A stretch of 9,111 bases of DNA from positions 1 through 9,111 of the forward strand of contig JALOBP010000106.1 in assembly GCA_023228295.1 (NCBI GenBank), given 5' to 3'. This document shows positions 1 to 5,703 of the stretch, in pieces. Position 1 is the first letter of the stretch. Each line of letters starts with the position of its first letter. The notes below the pieces were generated by a model. The model made no database searches, had not been told where the DNA came from, and saw only the letters and a program-made list of their open reading frames with translations. The translations under genes were made by a program, and so were the position numbers. Source of the DNA: Methanoregula sp. (GTDB taxonomy: Archaea; Halobacteriota; Methanomicrobia; Methanomicrobiales; Methanospirillaceae).

Positions 1-210
1 TGATCGGTTCGCACAGGGGGGGCCCTTCATTTCACTGCAAAGGGGGGACCCCTCAAAAATTTTCATGGGGGGGCAGGGGGCCTGGCTTTTTTGCTGAGGG
101 GGTGGGGGCCCGTACTCAGTTTTTTTGGGGCACCCCCTCCCCCCTCAGCTCGCAAATCCGGATCAACCCCCCCTCATGCATATGGGGGGGTCACCGGGTA
201 ACCCCCCCAC
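1..210. repeat. Low-complexity region of G and C homopolymer runs
   Basis: The plus strand carries G runs at 16-22 (7), 42-47 (6), 67-73 (7), 76-80 (5), 98-102 (5), 104-108 (5) and 184-190 (7), and C runs at 133-137, 139-144, 167-173 and 202-208. Several G and C runs are arms of inverted repeats: 94-102 with 140-148, and 183-191 with both 166-173 and 201-209. No convincing protein is encoded across it; reading frames here are chains of Gly, Pro and Trp. It may be a degenerated intergenic repeat or a slippage-prone tract. Assembly error in the homopolymers is also possible because it lies at the window edge. Confidence 0.7.
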
Positions 211-344
211 TCAATAATGGGAACCCTGCGGTTCCGGGCAGAGGCGGCAGGAGTGTTGGTGCACCCCGCAGTTATCAGGAGGAAGGCAATGAGGGGGAGT
301 GGAAAAAGGACCGCAACGATTTGGATACGTGGGTCTCGCAACAT
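174..344 (-). pseudogene. Probable truncated lipoprotein (signal peptide plus lipobox only)
   Basis: This 56-residue frame begins MLRDPRIQIVAVLF and has a charged start, a hydrophobic core at about residues 9-24 and a lipobox-like LITAGC with the cysteine at residue 28, followed by TNTPAAS. That is the usual layout of an archaeal secreted lipoprotein anchored at the outer face of the membrane. After residue 38 the frame runs straight into the G/C-run region and stops, so no mature domain remains. A TATA-like TTTATCAT on the minus strand (370-377) lies about 29 bases from the ATG, as expected for a leaderless transcript. The likeliest reading is the 5' remnant of a lipoprotein gene whose body was lost when the G/C tract arose or inserted. 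It could instead be a genuine tiny lipoprotein, or chance. The Thr at the third position before Cys is less usual than Leu, Val or Ile. Confidence 0.35.
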
Positions 345-466
345 AGTGATCGTACCGTAGACCAAATCTATGATAAACCAACAGATCCGCCACAACTTTC
401 TGTTGCCCTGCTCCCGGCACAGGGAGCGAAATCTTTTTTGAACCTTCGGCTCATATCAACATCCAG

Positions 467-474
467 TATAAAAT
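467..474 (+). promoter_or_regulatory. TATA box for the MFS transporter gene
   Basis: TATAAAAT stands out in GC-rich surroundings. Transcription would start near 495-500, giving a leader of about 30-35 bases before the ATG at 531. It lies inside the upstream extension of the same reading frame, which argues that the extension is not coding. Confidence 0.5.
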
Positions 475-530
475 GGCCAAAAACTAGCCATGATACTCCT
501 GATAAACCGCAGGTTCCTGTGTTTTGTGCC

Positions 531-2036
531 ATGCTGGACCCGAAAGAGACCTTGAATGAAGACGAGATCAAGACTGGACTCTCGTATATCATCAGGGACG
601 GACTCGCCACGCAGGCCATGGTCACACTCACCAGCGGGATCTTCCTTGTTGCATATGGTCTCCAGCTTGGCGCGTCCAACACAGTCATCGGCCTGCTCGC
701 GGCAATTCCCCCGCTTGCCGAGCTGATCCAGATGCCCGCCATATCGGTTGTGGAACTGGTCCGCAACCGACGACTTATCTGCGTTGGTGCATCGATTGTC
801 GCCCGGCTTTTCTGGGTTGTCATTGCACTCATCCCGTTCCTCTTTGGCCCGGCTGCTGCCGTGCCCGTCCTGATAGCCTCACTTACCCTGTATGGGTGCA
901 TCTCCGCGATCTCCCACTGCAGCTGGAACTCGTGGATGCGTGACCTGGTGCCGCAGGAGATCCTGGGCAGTTTCTTCTCCCGCCGCATGTCCCTTGCTCT
1001 TGCCCTTGGGATCGTCATCTCCCTTGTTGCCAGCGCCCTTATCGATTTTATCGAGAGGAATCCTGCATATCCCCCGGGCACTGCCTACTCGGTCATCTTC
1101 CTTGGCGGTTTTGTCGCCGGGCTTGCAGGGATCTGGTTTATGTCACGGATTCCTGAGCCGCTGATGACAGAAGCTCAAAAAGTCCCGATCCTTGACCAGG
1201 TCCGGTCTGCGTTCCGTGACGACAACTTCTCCCGGCTGATCGCTTTTCTGGGTTCATGGAACTTTGCCGTCAACCTTGCCGCCCCGTTCTTTACCGTATA
1301 TCTTCTCGTCATGCTTGATTTCGACATCACGGCCGTTATCATCCTTGCCGTGCTCAGCCAGGTGTCAAGTGTGCTCTCATACAGTATGTGGGGCAGGATT
1401 GCAGACCGGTTCAGCAACAAGTCCGTCCTGCGGGTCGCGGGACCTCTCTTTATGCTCTGCATCCTCGGCTGGACATTTACGACTTTGCCTAACCGGCACC
1501 TGCTGACCATTCCGCTCTTAATCGTCCTGCATATCCTGATGGGAGTCTCTACAGCAGGGGTCACGCTTGCCTCGGCCAATATCGGCCTCAAGCTTGCACC
1601 CCATGGGGGCGCAACCGCATACCTTGCCACAATCAACATCACCAACTCTCTTGCGGCCGGTATCGCGCCTATCATCGGCGGGATGTTTGTCGATTCGTTC
1701 AAGGCGACCGAACTCTCGCTCACCCTGAACTGGAAAAGCCCGGGAACTGCAATTGCCATCCAGACGCTGGACTTCCAGTACTGGGACTTTTTCTTTGTTT
1801 TTGCGTTCCTGATCGGGATCTACTCGATCCACCGGCTCGCCTATGTCAAAGAGGCCGGGGAGGTGGAGGAGCGGCTTGTGGTCCGGGAGATGATATCACA
1901 GGTCAGCCGCGAGATGCGAAACCTGTCTACAGTCGGGGGACTGCGGTACATGCTCAGGTTCCCGCTGCTTGAGAGATCCACAGAAAAAAAACCTGATGAG
2001 GGGGCTGGGGATAGCGGTCCGCCAAAGCAGAAATGA
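531..2036 (+). CDS. Major facilitator superfamily (MFS) transporter
   Basis: A polytopic membrane protein of 501 residues with roughly 10-12 hydrophobic segments, the normal size for MFS secondary transporters. The cytoplasmic loop GRIADRFSNKSVL (about residues 288-300) matches the MFS loop signature G-x-x-x-D-R between the transmembrane helices of the second half. SWNSWMRDLVPQ (about 130-141) is a conserved loop seen in a group of prokaryotic MFS proteins. The substrate cannot be read from the sequence. The C-terminal 70 residues are hydrophilic and probably cytoplasmic. The frame stays open upstream to a GTG at 102, but that 143-residue extension is made of G/C-run sequence with no membrane or domain character. 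I chose ATG 531 because the hydrophobic architecture begins shortly after it and a TATA box sits at 467-474. No clear ribosome binding site precedes it, so the exact start is uncertain. It appears monocistronic. Confidence 0.88.
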   Translation: MLDPKETLNEDEIKTGLSYIIRDGLATQAMVTLTSGIFLVAYGLQLGASNTVIGLLAAIPPLAELIQMPAISVVELVRNRRLICVGASIVARLFWVVIALIPFLFGPAAAVPVLIASLTLYGCISAISHCSWNSWMRDLVPQEILGSFFSRRMSLALALGIVISLVASALIDFIERNPAYPPGTAYSVIFLGGFVAGLAGIWFMSRIPEPLMTEAQKVPILDQVRSAFRDDNFSRLIAFLGSWNFAVNLAAPFFTVYLLVMLDFDITAVIILAVLSQVSSVLSYSMWGRIADRFSNKSVLRVAGPLFMLCILGWTFTTLPNRHLLTIPLLIVLHILMGVSTAGVTLASANIGLKLAPHGGATAYLATINITNSLAAGIAPIIGGMFVDSFKATELSLTLNWKSPGTAIAIQTLDFQYWDFFFVFAFLIGIYSIHRLAYVKEAGEVEERLVVREMISQVSREMRNLSTVGGLRYMLRFPLLERSTEKKPDEGAGDSGPPKQK

Positions 2037-2070
2037 CCCCCCAATGCTCTGCGGGTTTCATCTCATACAG

Positions 2071-2080
2071 GTTTATTTAT
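2071..2080 (+). promoter_or_regulatory. TATA-like element downstream of the transporter
   Basis: GTTTATTTAT, followed by AGG, is a good archaeal TATA candidate 35 bases after the transporter stop. It would start transcription near 2101-2105, inside rather than before the ATG at 2087, so if active it may serve a non-coding or later-starting transcript. Confidence 0.3.
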
Positions 2081-2086
2081 AGGAAA

Positions 2087-2260
2087 ATGTGGGGGCAGGG
2101 CCGTTATTTCAATCCTGCAATCGTGCAGCCTTCCGGACCCGTTCGAGATCTCCGCCAGAAGTTCAATGAGAAACTTGCTATCGCTGAAGAGGCCGGGTTA
2201 CGGCTGGCTGGACGGCCATGGTTCTTTCTGAACCGGGCAGCGGTGCGGAGGACGGAGTGA
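2087..2260 (+). CDS. Doubtful small ORF, 57 residues
   Basis: The frame starts at an ATG preceded by AGGAAA and encodes a stretch that reads like a basic amphipathic helix, VRDLRQKFNEKLAIAEEAG (about residues 20-38), followed by LAGRPWFFLNRAAVRR. I do not recognise a family. GC content in this part resembles coding DNA, whereas the DNA after the stop becomes AT-rich and contains a T run. The AGGA is too close to the ATG for ideal initiation, and the nearby TATA element is badly placed for this start. It could be a real small protein, a decayed gene end or chance. Confidence 0.22.
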   Translation: MWGQGRYFNPAIVQPSGPVRDLRQKFNEKLAIAEEAGLRLAGRPWFFLNRAAVRRTE

Positions 2261-2534
2261 TTTTATTCAGACTAGAGACTCTCATTTTTATAATTAAACC
2301 AAATACGTGCTCTGAAGAAACCCTGAACCTGAAAACGATTGTACCGAATCCCGAAAGATCTAAGGTACACCGTATCCGTCCTGAAAAGAAAGTTCAGCAG
2401 CGATCTTAAAGCTCGAAGATTCCTCATTCCGATGAAAGAAATCGCTAATAAAAATGATTGTCTGTAACCTTCATAGATCCTAACAGTTTCTCATCAGGGG
2501 GGTTTTCTATAGAACACTAATATAACAGAAATAA

Positions 2535-2542
2535 TTTAAATA
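2535..2542 (+). promoter_or_regulatory. TATA box of a leaderless promoter
   Basis: TTTAAATA in an AT-rich stretch is centred about 28 bases upstream of the ATG at 2567. No ribosome binding site lies between. This geometry predicts transcription starting at or within a few bases of the ATG, a leaderless mRNA. Confidence 0.6.
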
Positions 2543-2566
2543 TTATCAATACAAAACCGTATATCT

Positions 2567-2956
2567 ATGACCGACCCGGAACCTACATCTGAAATTGAAG
2601 GATTTATAAGAAAACACGGCCTGCTCTTCATCTTCCTTATCATTGCAGCAGTTGCAGTCTATGGCATCATTACCATGCAGCTGCTTGCGGCTGCGCTGGT
2701 GATCATGGTTATTATCGGCGTCACGTTCATCTTATGGGGCGCCAGGAAACACCGGGAGCGGACCGGTGATCCTGCTCGTGATCCTGATTCCATGGACGAG
2801 GGATGGGCCGTCATCGCGGCAGCCATCATTGCTTTTGTAGGTCTGGGGACAAATATCTGGCTTGTCTGGGTCATCGCTCTTGCGGTATTGTTCCTGATCC
2901 AGCAGTCACTGGCCCGGATCGAACGTCAGCTTGACCGTCTGGCTCGTAAGGAGTAG
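2567..2956 (+). CDS. Small four-helix membrane protein, unknown function
   Basis: A 129-residue protein with two hairpin-like pairs of hydrophobic helices: about residues 18-36 and 38-58, then 79-96 and 97-112. A hydrophilic linker (about 59-78) is rich in Arg, Asp and Pro (ARKHRERTGDPARDPDS). The N-terminus is acidic (TDPEPTSEIE), and the C-terminus is an amphipathic charged helix (ARIERQLDRLARKE) that could associate with a partner or self-associate. No catalytic motif or known family was recognised. The start is well supported by the promoter about 28 bases upstream. It is followed by convergent genes, so it is likely transcribed alone. It might be a structural or regulatory membrane component, but nothing here decides that. 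Confidence 0.75.
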   Translation: MTDPEPTSEIEGFIRKHGLLFIFLIIAAVAVYGIITMQLLAAALVIMVIIGVTFILWGARKHRERTGDPARDPDSMDEGWAVIAAAIIAFVGLGTNIWLVWVIALAVLFLIQQSLARIERQLDRLARKE

Positions 2957-3031
2957 TCGATACATTCAGGTCAAGAAAAACAGGAGAGGACTGAGTCGAT
3001 GGTCGGCCCGAATCATCCTCACTTTAACGGA

Positions 3032-3370
3032 TTATTCCCTGTTCCGGGCCATCGTGCACCCTTCCGGCACGTAGAAGCGTTTCCCGCCGCTCAGGGCTTT
3101 CCCGCAGAAGTCCCGGCAGGTGGCCGGCCGTTTATCGTAAATGGCACAGCCCCACATTGTAACACCACTGCCATCCGGCTCCTCTTTTTGTAAATGCCGG
3201 CATGGTGCATCGGCAAGGAAGTAGCCATCCGATTCCTTAAGCCCCCGCTCGCGGAGGTAGTGAAGCTGGTGTGGTTTGCACTGTTTTATCAGGACGAGGG
3301 GGAGCCAGCGGCAGCACTCGCCGCAACGGATGCAGGTGAGGTTTGAAGGGATCGGGGGAGACGGAATCAT
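3032..3370 (-). CDS. YkgJ-family cysteine-cluster protein (putative Zn/Fe chelating)
   Basis: A 112-residue soluble protein with the hallmark CxxCxxCC cluster as CIRCGECC at residues 13-20. It is followed by PCRHL (Cys57) and CAIYDKRPATCRDFC (Cys75, Cys85, Cys89). These spaced cysteines and the IYxxRPxxCRxF signature define the YkgJ (formerly UPF0153) family, proposed to bind zinc or an iron-sulfur cluster. The biochemical role is not established for most members. Length is near the lower end of the family but all signature cysteines are present, so it looks intact. The ATG is the only methionine before the cluster. AATAAATACTATA lies immediately ahead of it, too close for a classical TATA position, so the transcription start may lie further upstream. 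The HEAT-repeat gene ends 80 bases upstream on the same strand and could be co-transcribed. Confidence 0.85.
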   Translation of the reverse strand: MIPSPPIPSNLTCIRCGECCRWLPLVLIKQCKPHQLHYLRERGLKESDGYFLADAPCRHLQKEEPDGSGVTMWGCAIYDKRPATCRDFCGKALSGGKRFYVPEGCTMARNRE

Positions 3371-3450
3371 TATAGTATTTATTGGAAGGGGAGATGAGTA
3401 AAAGATTCAGGTTCCGTTGAGGGGTCTCGTATTCACCGTAACCTGCTCTC

Positions 3451-3906
3451 TTACCAGGTTCCCACGCCATCGAGTATTCCCTTTACAGCGGTGCGGACTT
3501 CGGGATCCTCGCCATCGTCAAGGGCAAACTCCTTCAGACCCTGTATCGCACCGGTACTCCGGATAGCCGCAAGCGCTACGGCGGCTTCCTTCCGGATACC
3601 AGCCTGTTCGTTCCTGTCCTTCATGCATCCGATCAGGACCTCGACCGAGCGGCCGCTCTTCAGGCTGCCCAGTGCGCATACCACCAAAGACCGTATTTCC
3701 GGATCGCGATCTGCAATAAGGTCTATCAGGGGGCGGACAGCCCGGGGGTCGCCGCTCTTGCCAAGAGCAACTACTGCCCGCAGCCGATCCTTCTTATCCG
3801 TGCCGGATGCTGCTGCAAATGCCAGATCGTAAACGGCTCCCCTGCGGGGAAATGCATTATACCACGCAACATCGGCTTTCTCAGCACTCATGTCCATATT
3901 ATCCAT
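3451..3906 (-). CDS. HEAT-repeat protein
   Basis: A 151-residue soluble protein made mostly of helical repeats. The units run at about residues 40-68 (DRLRAVVALGKSGDPRAVRP), 69-99 (PEIRSLVVCALGSLKSG) and 102-134 (IRKEAAVALAAIRSTGAIQG), with a partial fourth at 135-145. Each has the HEAT/PBS-lyase pattern D-P-x-x-R-x-x-A-x-x-A-L-G followed by a second helix. Such proteins form curved scaffolds for protein binding; some relatives act on phycobilins, which is not expected in a methanogen. The first 37 residues lack repeat character. Three in-frame ATGs (3906, 3897, 3891) are possible starts. None has a clear ribosome binding site; the first was kept. The partner is unknown. The YkgJ-type gene downstream is a candidate because both are small, soluble and on the same strand. 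Confidence 0.85.
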   Translation of the reverse strand: MDNMDMSAEKADVAWYNAFPRRGAVYDLAFAAASGTDKKDRLRAVVALGKSGDPRAVRPLIDLIADRDPEIRSLVVCALGSLKSGRSVEVLIGCMKDRNEQAGIRKEAAVALAAIRSTGAIQGLKEFALDDGEDPEVRTAVKGILDGVGTW

Positions 3907-4086
3907 CGTACATATTCTTGTAAATCATTCACAAAACGATACAGACGCTTCAGGCAACCGGAAAGACCAGGTGCCTTAGCGAGTAAAGAAAAGCGGCCGC
4001 TTACCAAAGGCGGACCATACTCTCATTGCCCTGTTCTCCAATTCAGGAACAATCTGGTACATTGGTCTAGTATAATGCAATTCCGA

Positions 4087-4099
4087 TATAAAAATATAT
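4087..4099. promoter_or_regulatory. AT-rich TATA-like patch between two minus-strand units
   Basis: TATAAAAATATAT is the clearest TATA-like sequence in the 248-base gap 3907-4154. Read on the plus strand it leads to no gene. Read on the minus strand it could start a long leader (about 155 bases) for the HEAT gene, or act as part of the U-rich terminator of the three-gene operon ending at 4155. I cannot choose between these. Confidence 0.25.
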
Positions 4100-4154
4100 G
4101 CGATAAAAGAGTTCGACCCATAAGAAAGGGCCCCTGCCATTCTGAAAGGTACAT

Positions 4155-4385
4155 TCAGGCTTCTATTGCCCGGATTTTATTTGTCAGGACACGGGCAAAC
4201 TCAATCCCGGCAAAAACCGTGAGCGGTTCAAAGAGTTCATCGGCAATTGCCGGGAGATTTTCTCTGGTAATTTTTTCCGGTTTAATTCTCAGTTTCCCGC
4301 ATTTTATCCGGATTACGGATACTGCCATGAAACGCCCGATCTTCGGTTCAAGGATCGCGATGATCCGCTCATAGTACCCTGTCAT
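4155..4385 (-). CDS. Small helical protein, third gene of the paralog operon
   Basis: A 76-residue soluble protein, predominantly helical, starting MTGYYERIIAILEPKIGRFM. It has one cysteine (in RIKCGKL, about residue 29) and an ITRENLPAIADEL segment. No family is assigned. The start is unusually well fixed: ATG overlaps the stop codon of the upstream membrane gene by one base (TGATG), and GAGGAGG lies 7 bases before it. The frame is open further upstream, but that extension overlaps the membrane gene out of frame and is not credible. Its translational coupling to a membrane protein suggests that it works at that protein's cytoplasmic face in a fixed ratio. This is inferred from gene order only. 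Confidence 0.72.
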   Translation of the reverse strand: MTGYYERIIAILEPKIGRFMAVSVIRIKCGKLRIKPEKITRENLPAIADELFEPLTVFAGIEFARVLTNKIRAIEA

Positions 4386-4714
4386 CAGCTTTCCTCCTCG
4401 AAAAGGTGCAACATGGTATATCCGGCCACGCAAAAACAGCCTGCCTCTGCCACCATCAGGAGGCTCTGGAACCATCTCATCGAGTAATCTTCGGTAAACC
4501 CGAACTCGGTCCCGTCAGTAAAAACACGGAAGATCCCGGCGAAAACGGCAAAGAGTGCAAACAGTATGAGGATATCGATGAAAACCCGGATCTTTTCAGA
4601 GTAATATTTCTGGGTATGGTAATAGAACGCCAGTGCAACAAGAAAGATCAAGGGGATGATGACCTTTAACGCAGGGTTCAGAGGGCTTGTTTCATAATTG
4701 AACAAGGAATCCAT
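4385..4714 (-). CDS. Small three-helix membrane protein, paralog of its upstream neighbour
   Basis: A 109-residue membrane protein with hydrophobic helices at about residues 17-31, 45-63 and 83-103 and an acidic tail (LFEEES). Its first 67 residues align without a gap to the protein encoded just upstream: shared LFxYxxSxLNPxLK near the N-terminus, then YxxQ and FRxxxD. I count 18 identities in 64 aligned positions. The start codon lies within the end of the upstream gene (23-base overlap). It is preceded by AAGGTGGTGA at 4721-4730, a near-consensus ribosome binding site with 6-base spacing. Function is unknown. The conserved NP before helix 1 and the FR...D after helix 2 are the positions most likely to matter. 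The tandem duplication suggests a heterodimeric membrane complex. Confidence 0.75.
   Translation of the reverse strand: MDSLFNYETSPLNPALKVIIPLIFLVALAFYYHTQKYYSEKIRVFIDILILFALFAVFAGIFRVFTDGTEFGFTEDYSMRWFQSLLMVAEAGCFCVAGYTMLHLFEEES
4393..4399 (-). promoter_or_regulatory. Strong ribosome binding site coupled to the 4385 start
   Basis: GAGGAGG on the minus strand sits 7 bases before the ATG at 4385 and inside the last codons (Glu-Glu) of the upstream gene. It decides the start of the 76-residue protein and implies translational coupling. Confidence 0.75.
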
Positions 4715-5054
4715 ATTTTTTCACCACCTTCATGCCAAATGCTTGGGCAATTTCGGCAAATTTCACATAGACGAGGTATGCAACATAGACACTGACAAGC
4801 GCAAACAGCAGGCCCCCGGTGCTTTCGATCCATTTGAATTCGATGAACACATCCCCAAGAAGGCGAAACGCAGCCCCGATGACCCCTGCTATTCCACCCC
4901 ACATGAGGGCCCGGGCAACATCCCCGATATTGCCTTTAAATTTTCTCTGTGCCCGGTAAAAATACCATGTTCCGATCGCGAACAGGACGATGACGGCGAT
5001 TTTCAGCAAAGGGTTGAGGATACTGCTCTTATAGGAGAATAATTCAATAACCAT
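4692..5054 (-). CDS. Small three-helix membrane protein, first gene of the paralog operon
   Basis: A 120-residue membrane protein beginning MVIELFSYKSSILNPLLK, with hydrophobic helices at about residues 16-31, 48-66 and 79-97. It has a C-terminal tail (EIAQAFGMKVVKKYGFLVQL) that its downstream paralog lacks. Helix 2 is rich in Gly and Ala (WGGIAGVIGAA), typical of tight helix packing. The alternative start is GTG at 5063, nine bases upstream. ATG 5054 was chosen because it aligns best with the paralog's N-terminus. The TATA box at 5083-5092 would start transcription close to either codon, so the mRNA is leaderless or nearly so. No known family was recognised. Position at the head of an overlapping three-gene operon indicates joint expression with its paralog and the small helical protein. 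Confidence 0.73.
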   Translation of the reverse strand: MVIELFSYKSSILNPLLKIAVIVLFAIGTWYFYRAQRKFKGNIGDVARALMWGGIAGVIGAAFRLLGDVFIEFKWIESTGGLLFALVSVYVAYLVYVKFAEIAQAFGMKVVKKYGFLVQL

Positions 5055-5082
5055 TCGATCCACTCGTGACTATTTCCGTTAG

Positions 5083-5092
5083 TATATTTAAA
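5083..5092 (-). promoter_or_regulatory. TATA box of the paralog operon
   Basis: TTTAAATATA on the minus strand is centred about 24 bases before the GTG at 5063 and 33 before the ATG at 5054. It is the only strong promoter candidate for the three genes 5054 to 4155. Confidence 0.6.
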
Positions 5093-5173
5093 AAAGCATG
5101 GGTGACGGGAGGAGCGCATTACTGCAGGGAGATGCAATTGCTCTTTTGAGTGTTGAAGGGAAAAACAGCGGGA

Positions 5174-5653
5174 TCACTTGTGATATGGTTCACCGTTCCG
5201 AATCCGGCATGAACGATAGACCTGTTCCAGAAAGAGGAGCCGGGCCATCGGGTGGGTGAAGGTCATTTTCGAGAGTGAGAGCCGGAGATCACTGCGGGTG
5301 AGGACAGCCGGGGAGAGGCCCAGGTCCCCCCCAATAATAAACACAACATGGCTCCTGCCCCCCAGTTCCCAGTCACTGAATGCCCTGGCGAGGTCTTCAC
5401 TTGTAAGGGCAGATCCCTTCACATCGAGAGAGACGACATACGAGCCTTCGGGAATTGCTCCAAGGATCCGCTGCCCCTCCTTCTCAAGAGCCGCCAATTC
5501 GGTCGCAGATGATGCAGATGCCGGACGTTTTTCGTCTGCCAGCTCCACAATCTGGAGTTTTACGTACGGGCGGAGGCGTTTTTCATATTCAGCTATGCCT
5601 TCCTGCAGGAATCGTTCCTTGATCTTACCAACGGCAATAATTCGGATCTGCAT
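5174..5653 (-). CDS. rlmH: 23S rRNA (pseudouridine-1915-N3)-methyltransferase RlmH
   Basis: RlmH is a SPOUT-class enzyme that forms a homodimer with a trefoil knot. It uses S-adenosylmethionine to methylate pseudouridine 1915 (E. coli numbering) in helix 69 of 23S rRNA, at the subunit interface of the ribosome. The 159 residues match the family length. FIIGGDLGL (105-113) is the cofactor-binding knot loop, SLSKMTFTHPMAR (126-138) matches the family's knot segment, and the C-terminus QVYRSCRIRNGEPYHK (144-159) ends in the invariant PYH. The N-terminus MQIRIIAVGKIKE is also typical. The ATG at 5653 fits this exactly. No ribosome binding site is evident; CACTATAG about 15-20 bases upstream might serve a near-leaderless start. 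The RHH regulator gene ends 50 bases upstream on the same strand, so read-through is possible. A housekeeping gene; no defects seen. Confidence 0.95.
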   Translation of the reverse strand: MQIRIIAVGKIKERFLQEGIAEYEKRLRPYVKLQIVELADEKRPASASSATELAALEKEGQRILGAIPEGSYVVSLDVKGSALTSEDLARAFSDWELGGRSHVVFIIGGDLGLSPAVLTRSDLRLSLSKMTFTHPMARLLFLEQVYRSCRIRNGEPYHK

Positions 5654-5703
5654 AGTGCACGCATGCTATAGTGACCGGAAAAGAAGAGATGGAAGTATGT
5701 TAC

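Larger units (their letters stand above)
2037..2566. other. Long intergenic region with no firm gene
   Basis: Between the transporter and the next gene lie 530 bases. The first part (to about 2260) has coding-like GC content and holds a TATA-like element and one doubtful 57-codon frame. From about 2260 to 2566 it is AT-rich, with scattered T and A runs and a leaderless promoter at its end. A second short frame at 2218-2409 shows no protein-like character. I see no tRNA, CRISPR or clear repeat here. Confidence 0.6.

Noticed and set aside
1..210. G/C-run region considered as a CRISPR array
   Set aside because: There is no repeat unit of constant length with unique spacers; only homopolymer runs recur, at irregular intervals.
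368..1081. 237-codon open frame on the minus strand opposite the MFS transporter
   Set aside because: It mirrors the coding strand of a clear transporter and its translation is a low-order mix of Arg, Ser and Met without a recognisable pattern.
2218..2409. 63-codon frame in the intergenic region
   Set aside because: It straddles the shift from GC-rich to AT-rich DNA, has no ribosome binding site or promoter in position, and shows no protein pattern.
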